Notes: generated by a model not told the origin, from the letters alone. Counted from the first letter of the stretch, positions 1 through 5,755 are shown. The stretch: DNA of 6,064 nucleotides from Acidobacteriota bacterium (GCA_021814355.1 JAKAIJ010000162.1:1-6064), one strand, 5' to 3'. A program made the numbers and translations.

Positions 1-63
1 AGTGGACTCTGACACGAGCGAGGCTCCTAGCGCGCCCAGGTTCGACTCCCGCCGCCTCCACCA
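1..63 (+). ncRNA. tmRNA/tRNA 3'-end-like fragment ending in CCA (copy 1)
   Basis: Positions 41-63 run from a T-loop (TTCGACT) through CCCGC, an acceptor-like strand CGCCTCC, discriminator A and CCA. This is the form of many bacterial tmRNA (ssrA) 3' ends. An intrinsic-terminator-like hairpin follows 13 nt later. The 5' strand of the T-stem should be about GCGGG, but the bases there (36-40) are CCAGG, which pair poorly with CCCGC. No anticodon arm can be folded upstream. I therefore do not call a functional RNA: it is either the end of an aberrant RNA gene that begins before the window or an attachment-site remnant. A second copy of the same core lies at 286-308. Confidence 0.4.
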
Positions 64-143
64 GCGGACGTCGTTGGGGCGGGCCAGAAATGGCCCGCCC
101 TTTCCCGCATGGGGCGGCCCGTTGGCGGGAGTCGAAGGGCGGG
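18..143 (+). repeat. Tandem structured module, copy 1
   Basis: The module has five parts. They are GCGAGGCTCCTAG at 18-30, a variable 10 nt, the T-loop-to-CCA core at 41-63, a perfect 10-bp GNRA hairpin at 77-100, and GGGAGTCGAAGGGCGGG at 127-143. The same parts recur 245 bp downstream (263-386), with no indel until after the hairpin and a 2-nt offset after it. GGCGGGAGTCGAA at 124-136 is the exact reverse complement of 41-53, so the module can fold into a long stem enclosing the central hairpin. Both copies have diverged, which suggests an old duplication or two independent insertions. Confidence 0.7.
77..103 (+). terminator. Intrinsic-terminator-like GNRA hairpin 1
   Basis: A perfect 10-bp stem pairs GGGCGGGCCA (77-86) with TGGCCCGCCC (91-100). 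The loop is GAAA and TTT follows. It starts 13 nt after the CCA at 61-63, which is where a terminator of a stable RNA gene would lie. The T-tract is short (three Ts), so termination is inferred. Confidence 0.6.
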
Positions 144-187
144 GGAGCGTCCGCGTGTTTTCAAGGCTCCGCTGCCAACTGCTTGGC

Positions 188-220
188 GGCGGGCCGTAGA
201 AAACCAGGAAGGGGCCCGCC
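188..220. other. 8-bp inverted repeat
   Basis: GGCGGGCC at 188-195 is the exact reverse complement of GGCCCGCC at 213-220, with 17 nt between. It lies in the spacer between the two tandem modules. No T-tract follows and no gene is adjacent, so its role is unknown. Confidence 0.4.
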
Positions 221-233
221 CCGGGAATCGTAG

Positions 234-280
234 CTTCCCTTGAAACGCAGCGCCCTCTGGGCGCGAGGCTTCTAGGGAAG
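234..280. other. Nested hairpin upstream of module copy 2
   Basis: An outer 7-bp stem (CTTCCCT 234-240 with AGGGAAG 274-280) encloses a perfect 6-bp hairpin (GCGCCC 250-255 with GGGCGC 259-264, loop TCT). It partly overlaps the start of module copy 2 and ends just before the CCA-terminated core at 286-308. It could be part of a structured RNA, but I recognise no family. Confidence 0.4.
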
Positions 281-285
281 GTAGA

Positions 286-308
286 TTCGACTCCCGCCGT
301 CTCCACCA
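286..308 (+). repeat. tmRNA 3'-end-like core (copy 2), possible att-site remnant
   Basis: The stretch runs from T-loop TTCGACT through CCCGCC and GTCTCC to ACCA, the form of many Gram-positive and other tmRNA 3' ends. The preceding bases (281-285, GTAGA) cannot form the T-stem, so this is a 3' fragment and not a gene. Integrases that target tmRNA or tRNA genes typically leave direct repeats of this T-loop-to-CCA segment. The near-identical copy at 41-63 would fit an attL/attR-type pair or successive integration scars, but no integrase gene is in the window. Confidence 0.5.
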
Positions 309-321
309 AAGGCCGCAGTTG

Positions 322-346
322 GAGCGGGCCGCAAGGCCCGCTCTTT
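322..346 (+). terminator. Intrinsic-terminator-like GNRA hairpin 2
   Basis: A perfect 9-bp stem pairs GAGCGGGCC (322-330) with GGCCCGCTC (335-343). The loop is GCAA and TTT follows. It starts 13 nt after the CCA of copy 2, the same spacing as hairpin 1. Stem bases differ from copy 1 while pairing and the GNRA loop class are kept, which suggests the structure was selected before or during duplication. Confidence 0.6.
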
Positions 347-455
347 CCATCGAAGGACGTAGTTGCGACGGGAGTCGAAGGGCGGGAGGCGCCGTAGGTC
401 CGCCGCTGAGCCGCGACGAAGAGGTAGCGTCGAGGCGCTTTGGAGCGAGGCGAGG

Positions 456-480
456 GACCGTTCCTTCTCAGGAAACGGTC
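456..480 (-). terminator. Weak hairpin over the stop codon of the oxidoreductase gene
   Basis: GACCGTT (456-462) pairs with AACGGTC (474-480). Two inner CC/GG pairs and one bulged A extend the stem. It overlaps the TGA stop at 468-470. No T-tract follows on the minus strand, so it could slow polymerase or protect the 3' end, but it is not a convincing intrinsic terminator. Confidence 0.25.
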
Positions 481-1490
481 AGAACGACCTTGCCGGTGGT
501 TTCGCGGTTCTGCATCCTCCAGTGGGCCTCGGCGGCCTTCTCAAGGGGGAGCGAGAGGCTCACGCGGGGCTTGATCTTGCCTTCGGCGCGTAGTTCCAGC
601 AGGTGGGCGGCGGCGCGGAGGAGGTCGTCGCGGCCTGCCAGGAAAAAGAGGTTGAACCCCGAGAGGCTCTTGTTTTCGCTGATCATGGGAAGGGTCGCCA
701 CGAAGAGCATGGGGGCGAGCCGCCAGAGGGCCGCGAGTCGGTAGATGGCCCCGGGGCGGACCGCGCCTGCGGCGCCGAAGAGGACGTGGCGCCCGGCGGG
801 GGCGAGGACGCGCCAGCCCTTCCGGAACGCCCTCCCGCCGAGCGAGTCCATGATCACGTCGGCGCCGCGGCCGGCCGTCTCCTCGCGGACCGCCCTCTCG
901 AAGTCCTCCTGGCTGGTCACCACGACCCGGGCGCCCGGACATTCGGCCTCCACGACAGGCACCTTGGCGGCGGAGCCCACGGTGGCGACGACCTTGGCCC
1001 CGGCGTGGCGGCAGAGCTGGAGGGCCGCGATCCCCACGCCTCCCGCCGCGGCGTGCACCAGGACGGTCTCTCCCGCCCGCAGGTGGGCCAGGTTGAAGAG
1101 CCCGTGGTAGGCGGTGAGGTACTGGACGGGAAGGGCCGCCGCCTCGGCGAAGAGCATGTCGTCGGGGATGGAAAAGGCGTAATGTTCGGGAACCGCCACC
1201 GCCTCGGCGTAGCCCCCGAAGGGACAGAAGGCCATCACGCGGGCGCCGGGCTTGAACCGGGAGACGTCCTGGCCGCAGGCCAGGACCGTCCCCGCCACCT
1301 CGATCCCGGGGATGAAGGGGGGCTTGGGCGCGGCCTTGTAGACCCCCAGCCGGGCGAGGACGTCCGCGAAGTTGACCCCCGCGGCCTTCACCTGGACCAG
1401 AATCTGTCCGGGTCCCGCCGCGGGTGTCTCGCGGTCGGCGAGGACGAGGACGCCCTCGTCGCCGTGCTTGGAAACCAGAACCGCGCGCAT
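468..1490 (-). CDS. Zinc-less MDR quinone oxidoreductase, VAT-1-like
   Basis: The product is 340 aa, normal for the quinone-oxidoreductase branch of the medium-chain dehydrogenase/reductase superfamily. These cytosolic enzymes use NADPH to reduce quinones or activated alkenes. The N-terminal GroES-like domain (about 1-125) contains AAGVNFADVLARLGVY (36-51), the usual family block. The Rossmann domain carries the AxxGxxG dinucleotide motif in VHAAAGGVG (145-153). No structural or catalytic zinc cysteine cluster is visible. The SENKSLSGFNLF segment (271-282) resembles the VAT-1-like subgroup. The start at 1490 has GAGGA about 7 nt upstream, and the family's N-terminus begins here. The frame stays open to 1766, but only through a palindromic repeat, so that extension is rejected. 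The gene is monocistronic and its substrate cannot be told. Confidence 0.9.
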   Translation of the reverse strand: MRAVLVSKHGDEGVLVLADRETPAAGPGQILVQVKAAGVNFADVLARLGVYKAAPKPPFIPGIEVAGTVLACGQDVSRFKPGARVMAFCPFGGYAEAVAVPEHYAFSIPDDMLFAEAAALPVQYLTAYHGLFNLAHLRAGETVLVHAAAGGVGIAALQLCRHAGAKVVATVGSAAKVPVVEAECPGARVVVTSQEDFERAVREETAGRGADVIMDSLGGRAFRKGWRVLAPAGRHVLFGAAGAVRPGAIYRLAALWRLAPMLFVATLPMISENKSLSGFNLFFLAGRDDLLRAAAHLLELRAEGKIKPRVSLSLPLEKAAEAHWRMQNRETTGKVVLTVS

Positions 1491-1503
1491 GGCTCTTTCC
1501 TCA

Positions 1504-1788
1504 GCAGGCTGTTGAAAATCCCTTGCAGGCCGCGTTGCCTGCGCCGCGGCTGCAGATGCGAGACGGCGCGACACCGGCGATGTCGTTGCACATCGTCTAG
1601 GAGCGCCAACACGGCAGATGCGGCCGCGCCGCGGCAACCCTCCGGGCGCGAGGGGTTGGGGGCCGTCTGCGGCGTTGCGGCTCGTCGCCGATGCACCGTT
1701 CCGGCCCGCATCGCCTTCCTCGCCGCGTCTTGCATCCGACCCCCAAGCCTCTCGTGCGCGGCCCACAAGGGGTTTCTCAACCGCCTGC
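1504..1788. mobile_element. 285-bp foldback (giant palindrome) element, MITE-like
   Basis: The ends form imperfect terminal inverted repeats (left 1504-1534, right 1757-1788), with about 27 of 31 positions matching and one indel. They begin GCAGGCTGTTGAAAATCCC and end TCTCAACCGCCTGC. Complementarity continues inward at equal spacing. GATGCGAGACG (1555-1565) faces CGTCTTGCATC (1726-1736), GGCGATG (1576-1582) faces CATCGCC (1709-1715), AACACGGCAGATG (1608-1620) faces CGTCTGCGGCGTT (1664-1676), and CAACCC (1635-1640) faces GGGTTG (1653-1658). All are centred near 1646. There is no transposase. The 'TTTTCAACAGCCTGC' type of end recurs in intergenic DNA of many bacteria in my recollection. No clear target-site duplication is seen. 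Confidence 0.75.
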
Positions 1789-2230
1789 CAGGCCTCGCGG
1801 CCGTCTCGTCGAAGAATTTAGGCTCGGGACTGCCTTTGGAGAATCCTTCTCCGAGCCGGCCCCGCGAGCCCCTGCCCTTCGGGCGCTCCAGCCTCCTCCG
1901 GTTCCTGCCGCCTCCCCCCACTATACTTATGCGCCGCGAGTCTCGGACCATCTCCTTCGTCAAGCTTCGCGGGACGGCCCTTCCCGCCCTGGTCCGGGTG
2001 TCGCCCGTTGCGGGGGCGGCGCCGGCCCAGGCGTCCTTCGCTCGGCTGCGGCGATTCGGCGCTGCGTACCCTCGCGTCTTATCGCGCATCCGATCGCTCG
2101 GACCCGCGCGGAACGCCGCCCTCCGAAGCGAAACTTCGGAAGGCGAGCCATTCACGATAGATCGCAACTTGGCAGGAGGCCCGTGGGTCGCACCGCCTGC
2201 GCCGGGGCGCCCCGGCTCCTTCCTGTTTGG
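1789..2230. other. Non-coding spacer with several hairpins
   Basis: I find no credible gene here: the open frames on both strands read as arginine- and proline-rich low-information sequence. Structure includes GGCTCGG/CCGAGCC (1821-1827 and 1851-1857) over a second option GGAGAA/TTCTCC (1838-1843 and 1847-1852). It also includes GCGGGA/TCCCGC (1969-1974 and 1982-1987), a perfect 7-bp stem TCCGAAG/CTTCGGA (2122-2128 and 2134-2140) and a 16-bp perfect palindrome at 2201-2216. The stretch looks like more repeat-derived DNA, bounded on the right by the dispersed word at 2160-2172. Confidence 0.5.
2160..2172 (-). repeat. Dispersed repeat word CCAAGTTGCGATC, copy 1
   Basis: GATCGCAACTTGG here is the exact reverse complement of CCAAGTTGCGATC at 5652-5664. 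Beyond the 13 identical bases about half of the next 12 also match. It may mark one end of a dispersed intergenic repeat. The two copies flank the M16 operon in opposite orientation. Confidence 0.45.
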
Positions 2231-2259
2231 AAAACGAATGGGGGGCGGAATCGCCCCCC
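2231..2259 (-). terminator. Intrinsic terminator of the M16 operon
   Basis: On the minus strand a perfect 8-bp GC stem (2252-2259 with 2240-2247, loop of 4) begins 23 nt past the stop codon of the distal M16 gene. It is followed by ATTCGTTTTCC. A strong GC stem with a T-rich tail just after the last gene is a good match for a Rho-independent terminator. Confidence 0.75.
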
Positions 2260-2282
2260 TGTGCGGTTGGATTATCTACTTT

Positions 2283-4019
2283 CTACTTCCCGGCGGGCGC
2301 CGTGGGTTCGGGGATGGTGAGGTCCACGGCCTCCACCGCGCCGAAGGCGGAGAGGGGCTTGTCGAAGCGGGAGGCGTCTCCGACGGCCACGAGGGCCAGC
2401 TGGCCGGGGCGGAGGTGCCTCCGGGCCGCGCGCAGGACGTCCTCCTTCGTGACCTTTTCGATGGCGTTGCGCAGGCGGACGTTGAAGTCCGGAGGGTAGC
2501 CGTACAGCTCGTAGACCTGGAGGCGCGAGACGATCTTCTCGGTGGAGTCGAACTCGAAGGCGTAGCCGTTGAGATACCCCTCCTTGGCCTTGCGCAGCTC
2601 CTCGTCGGTGACGGGCTCCTTCCGGATTCTCTCGATCTCGTCCAGCATGGTCCGGACGGCCTCGGCGGTGCTGCCGGGCTTGGTGGCCGTGTAGAAGGAG
2701 AAGGCTCCGGGGTGGTCGTAGGCGGGCACCATGTAGCCGCCCGCGCCGTAGGCGAGCCCCTTGATGGTGCGGACCTGGGCGAAGATGCGGGAGGACATGC
2801 CGCCGCCCAGGATCTCGGACAGGACGTTGACCGCGGGGTAGTCCGGGTCGTCGAGCCGGAGTCCCGCGTGCCCCATGAGGACGGTGGTCTGCTCCACGTC
2901 CCTCTTCTCGGCGTAGTTCACGGAGGCGACGGGGGTGGGCACCGGCGCGGGCGCCCAGGCGGACGGCGCCCCGGCCGGGGCCTTCCAGCCGCCGAGGGCT
3001 TTGGCGAGCCGGGCGCGCATCTCGCCGGCATTGAAGTCGCCCCAGACCGCGAGGACGGTGGCGTCGGGCCGGAAGACCCGCCCGTGGTAGGCCAGAAGGT
3101 CGTCGCGGGTGATGCCGTCCACGTCGGCGTACTCAATCTGGCGGGCGTAGGGGGAGCGGGGGCCGTAGACGCGCTTGAGGAACTCGCGCCGCGCGATGGC
3201 CATGGGCTCGTCGTTGCGGCGGGAGATGGCGCTCCGCTGGTGGGTCTTGGCCAGGTCGAGCTTCTCCTGCGCGAAGGCCGGCGACTGGAGGTATCCGGCG
3301 AAGAGCGGGAGGACCTGGTCCGCGTTCTCCGCGAGCATCTTGGCGGTGACCGTCACGGAAGCGTCGGAGGCCCCGGCCTCGATGGAGGCGCCGATCCGCT
3401 CCAGGATCTCGTCCACCTGGTCGCCCGTCTTGTTCTGGAGCCCGCCGGCCCGGAGGGACTCGCCGAGGAGCTCGGTGAGACCCGCCTTGCCCGGCGGCTC
3501 GGCGAGCCGGCCGCCGCGCACCAGGGCGCGCACGGTGACGATCGGAAGCTCGTGGTCCTCCACCAGGATGAGCTTCAATCCGTTGGGCAGAGACCGGCGG
3601 ACCACCGGGGGCTCGTGGATCGGATGGAGCGGCGGGTACTGGATCGTCTCGAAGGGGCGCGGCGCGGGCTCCGCGGCGAGCGCCGCCGCGGCGCCCAGGA
3701 CGAGGGCCGCCGCAAAGACGGCGAAGGTGCGCAGGGGCGTGGTCCGGCTCAGCCCGGATTTTGCGATTGATGGGGGCAGCCGCTCCGGAATGCCCGCCAC
3801 CTCTGAATTAGAGCGAACCGCCCTCGGACTTGAGCAAAATTCGGGTTGCCCCCAAGCCGAAGGCGCAGGGAGCCCTAAGGGCGGGGAGAGGCTCCATCGG
3901 GCTTTGCCCGTGGAGCGGGGAGGGAATGGCCCTCCCCGTTGAATAGATGATTCCTTTCCGCCAAGAACGATCCGCTGTACCGAAGGCACCAAGGCTCCAA
4001 ATGCACAATCTGGGTTCAT
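2283..4019 (-). CDS. M16 peptidase-like protein, inactive partner subunit
   Basis: The frame encodes 578 aa from an ATG with GAGGAG 6 nt upstream, 10 nt after the stop of the active M16 gene. Residues 91-118 form a signal peptide (hydrophobic 99-116, ALA-AEP cleavage site). An M16 N-terminal domain (about 135-290) starts at RRSLPNGLKLILVED. The zinc motif HxxEH is replaced by ELLGE (183-187), so it should not bind zinc or cleave. The M16 C-terminal domain (about 300-490) keeps GGGMSSRIF and GLAYG, giving the R411/Y424 pair that binds substrate in inactive M16 subunits. It likely pairs with the upstream gene's product in the periplasm. Oddity: residues 2-90 are repeat-encoded and lie before the signal peptide (see the repeat at 3750-4016). 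Translation might instead start at GTG codon 74. Confidence 0.88.
   Translation of the reverse strand: MNPDCAFGALVPSVQRIVLGGKESSIQRGGPFPPRSTGKARWSLSPPLGLPAPSAWGQPEFCSSPRAVRSNSEVAGIPERLPPSIAKSGLSRTTPLRTFAVFAAALVLGAAAALAAEPAPRPFETIQYPPLHPIHEPPVVRRSLPNGLKLILVEDHELPIVTVRALVRGGRLAEPPGKAGLTELLGESLRAGGLQNKTGDQVDEILERIGASIEAGASDASVTVTAKMLAENADQVLPLFAGYLQSPAFAQEKLDLAKTHQRSAISRRNDEPMAIARREFLKRVYGPRSPYARQIEYADVDGITRDDLLAYHGRVFRPDATVLAVWGDFNAGEMRARLAKALGGWKAPAGAPSAWAPAPVPTPVASVNYAEKRDVEQTTVLMGHAGLRLDDPDYPAVNVLSEILGGGMSSRIFAQVRTIKGLAYGAGGYMVPAYDHPGAFSFYTATKPGSTAEAVRTMLDEIERIRKEPVTDEELRKAKEGYLNGYAFEFDSTEKIVSRLQVYELYGYPPDFNVRLRNAIEKVTKEDVLRAARRHLRPGQLALVAVGDASRFDKPLSAFGAVEAVDLTIPEPTAPAGK
3750..4016. mobile_element. 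267-bp structured repeat inserted in frame in the M16 gene
   Basis: The ends are imperfect inverted repeats, AGCCCGGATTTTGC (3751-3764) and GCACAATCTGGGTT (4003-4016), matching at 11 of 14 positions. A third copy, GCAAAATTCGGGTT, lies inside at 3834-3847. The interior holds hairpins: 3801-3813, 3872-3882, 3891-3916 (11 bp with one bulge) and 3916-3938 (9 bp). If 3750-4016 is removed, the SD-preceded ATG at 4019-4017 joins AGC CGG ACC directly and gives MSRTTPLRTF, an ordinary signal-peptide start. 267 is 89 codons, with no stop in the gene's frame. Boundaries are inferred from this join; no clear target duplication is seen beyond a possible TG. Confidence 0.6.
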
Positions 4020-4029
4020 GGGAGGCTCC

Positions 4030-5544
4030 TCAGCGGGTCTTGGGCGCGGTCTCGATGAGGCCGACCGTGCGGTTGGTCTTCCGGAACAGCGAGGCGGCCA
4101 CGCGCTGGATGTCGGCGGCGGTGACCGCGTCAATCTGGTCCAGCTCGCGGAACATGGCGCGCCAGTCCCCCCGCAGGTTCTGGGCCATGGCGAGCTGGAG
4201 GGCGAGGCCCATGTTGCTGTCCAGGCTGTCCACGAGGCGCATCTTGGCGCGGGCCTTCACGCCGGCCAGCTCGTCGGCCGAGACGGGCTCCCGGGCCAGG
4301 CGGTCGAGCTCGGCGTAGATGGCGGCCTCGCACTCCGCGTTGGTCCGGCCCCGGTTGGGCGAGGCCATGATGGTGAAGATGCCCGGGTACTTTTCCCCCT
4401 CGAAGGTGGGCATGGCCCGCACGAAGAGGGCCAGCTTCTTCTCCTTCACGAGGGCCTTGTAGAGCCGCGAGGTGCGGCCGCCGCCCGCCACGTCCGCCAG
4501 GGCGGCGTAGGCCGCCGCGTCGGGGTCGTTGACGTCGGGGCGGTGGTAGCCGATCAGGAGGAAGGGCTGGGAGGGGTCCTCGAGGGTGAACCGCTTCTCC
4601 TCGCGCTGCTCGGGCTCGACGGTGACGGGGCCCTCGGGCTTGGTTCCCGCCGGGATCGTCCCCAGCGTGCGCTCGAGCACGGGCCAGGCTTCGGCCGGGT
4701 CCACGTCGCCCACGATCACGCAGGTGAGGTTGGCGGCGTTGTAGTACTTGTGGAACCACTCGTAGGCCTGCTGCCGGGTGATGTTCTCCAGGTCGCTCTG
4801 GGCCCCGATGACGTAGGAGCGGTACATGTGGGACTTGTAGGCGACGGGGAAGAAGTCGTCGAAGAGGCGGCCCGTGGGGCGGCTCTCGCCCATGCGGCGC
4901 TCCTCCATGATGACGTCCTTCTCCTTGAAGAACTCCCGCAGGACGGGGCGGGTGAAGCGGTCCGCCTCCAGGGTGGCCCAGAGCTCCAGCTTGTTGGAGG
5001 CCAGCGAGTACAGGTAGACGGTCTGGTCGAATCCGGTGAAGGCGTTGAGCCCTTGGGCGCCTTCGCGCTCCAGCAGCTCGTCGAACTCGCCGCTCTTCAC
5101 CCACCGCTGGGCCTCCTCGCCGGCCTTCTTGAACGCCGCCTCGAGGGCCGCGATCCTCGCCGGGGCGGGGCGGGGACGGCGCAGGCGCTCGGCGCGCAGG
5201 GCGAGAAAGGCCTCGTCCTCCCTGGCCATGGCCTCCCGCTCCTTGGCGAAGTCCCGGGTGTTGAGGGTGTCCGTCCCCTTGAACGCCATGTGCTCGAAGA
5301 TATGGGCGAGGCCGGTGGCGTTCTGCTGCTCGTCCACTCCGCCCACGTCGGCGTAGGTCACGAAGGAGGCCACCGGGGCCTGCGGCCGGGGCAGGAGGAT
5401 CACCTTCAGTCCGTTGGCAAGGGTCCTCTCCGCCACCCGCGCCTCGAGCGCTTTGAAGCCCGGTTCGGCGGCGAGGGCACCAGCGGCGGCGAACAGCAGG
5501 GCCAGCGCGCCCCCGGCGAGCGGAATCCATCGGGTCCGATTCAT
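4030..5544 (-). CDS. M16 zinc metallopeptidase, active subunit
   Basis: The product is a 504-aa secreted insulinase-type peptidase of the M16B kind. A signal peptide covers residues 1-25 (hydrophobic core 8-24, cleavage at ALA-AEP). The catalytic domain (about 38-235) has the inverted zinc motif HIFEH at 81-85. Two histidines bind zinc and E84 is the general base. The third ligand should be a glutamate in LELWATLEADR (186-196). The second M16 domain (about 250-430) contains GGGRTSRLY (354-362) but LALF where the partner has LAYG. This is the usual division of labour in M16 heterodimers: catalytic residues in one subunit, the substrate-binding R/Y pair in the other. AAGGAG lies about 7 nt before the ATG. 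It is the first gene of the two-gene operon. Natural substrates are unknown; such pairs degrade peptides in the periplasm. Confidence 0.93.
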   Translation of the reverse strand: MNRTRWIPLAGGALALLFAAAGALAAEPGFKALEARVAERTLANGLKVILLPRPQAPVASFVTYADVGGVDEQQNATGLAHIFEHMAFKGTDTLNTRDFAKEREAMAREDEAFLALRAERLRRPRPAPARIAALEAAFKKAGEEAQRWVKSGEFDELLEREGAQGLNAFTGFDQTVYLYSLASNKLELWATLEADRFTRPVLREFFKEKDVIMEERRMGESRPTGRLFDDFFPVAYKSHMYRSYVIGAQSDLENITRQQAYEWFHKYYNAANLTCVIVGDVDPAEAWPVLERTLGTIPAGTKPEGPVTVEPEQREEKRFTLEDPSQPFLLIGYHRPDVNDPDAAAYAALADVAGGGRTSRLYKALVKEKKLALFVRAMPTFEGEKYPGIFTIMASPNRGRTNAECEAAIYAELDRLAREPVSADELAGVKARAKMRLVDSLDSNMGLALQLAMAQNLRGDWRAMFRELDQIDAVTAADIQRVAASLFRKTNRTVGLIETAPKTR

Positions 5545-5651
5545 GCGGGTCTCCTTCTCGTGAAGCCCACGCCCGCAGGCGCTGAAGGCGCAAGGGGCAG
5601 GGTGAAGAGTGCAATACTACATGCAAAAATACAAGCCTCCCCTTTCTGATA

Positions 5652-5664
5652 CCAAGTTGCGATC
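5652..5664 (+). repeat. Dispersed repeat word CCAAGTTGCGATC, copy 2
   Basis: This is the exact reverse complement of 2160-2172, in the opposite orientation relative to the window. It is preceded by TGATA, whereas the other copy is preceded by CTG in the same reading direction. It may be the outer end of a repeat extending to about 5750. Confidence 0.45.
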
Positions 5665-5708
5665 CAAGGTAGACGGTGAGGCTGGAGGATGCTTCGCACC
5701 GGGTCCAA

Positions 5709-5728
5709 GAGGGGACTCCGCTCCCCTC
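5709..5728. other. Perfect 7-bp hairpin in the divergent intergenic region
   Basis: GAGGGGA (5709-5715) pairs with TCCCCTC (5722-5728) around a 6-nt loop. No T-tract follows on either strand. It may belong to the dispersed repeat starting at 5652 and not act as a regulatory site. Confidence 0.35.
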
Positions 5729-5755
5729 GGATTCGTAACACGGCAAGACCAGAAC

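Larger units (their letters stand above)
263..386 (+). repeat. Tandem structured module, copy 2
   Basis: This is the second copy of the module at 18-143. It has GCGAGGCTTCTAG (263-275), the CCA-terminated core (286-308; one C-to-T change over 23 nt against copy 1), the GNRA hairpin (322-343), and GGGAGTCGAAGGGCGGG (370-386). The inverted arm GACGGGAGTCGAA (367-379) matches the complement of 286-298 at 12 of 13 positions. The 10 nt before the T-loop differ completely from copy 1. Confidence 0.7.

Noticed and set aside
1..63. Complete tRNA (for example serine, leucine or selenocysteine) ending at 63
   Set aside because: The T-stem does not pair (CCAGG against CCCGC) and no anticodon arm can be folded in the visible bases.
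1491..1766. 92-codon N-terminal extension of the oxidoreductase
   Set aside because: It is read entirely through the palindromic element. The MDR fold and the SD both place the start at 1490.
1388..2167. Minus-strand 259-codon open frame across the intergenic region
   Set aside because: Arginine-rich sequence with no recognisable domain, running out of frame into the oxidoreductase gene and through the palindrome.
603..3770. Very long plus-strand open frame (1055 codons) and a similar one at 4018-5649
   Set aside because: They lie antisense to the oxidoreductase and M16 genes, and their translations are glycine-, valine- and histidine-rich with no domain. They are GC-rich codon shadows.
5600..5660. 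Promoter for the M16 operon on the minus strand (TAGTAT or TTGGTA boxes)
   Set aside because: No pair of boxes with acceptable spacing and more than 4 of 6 matches each; too weak to list.
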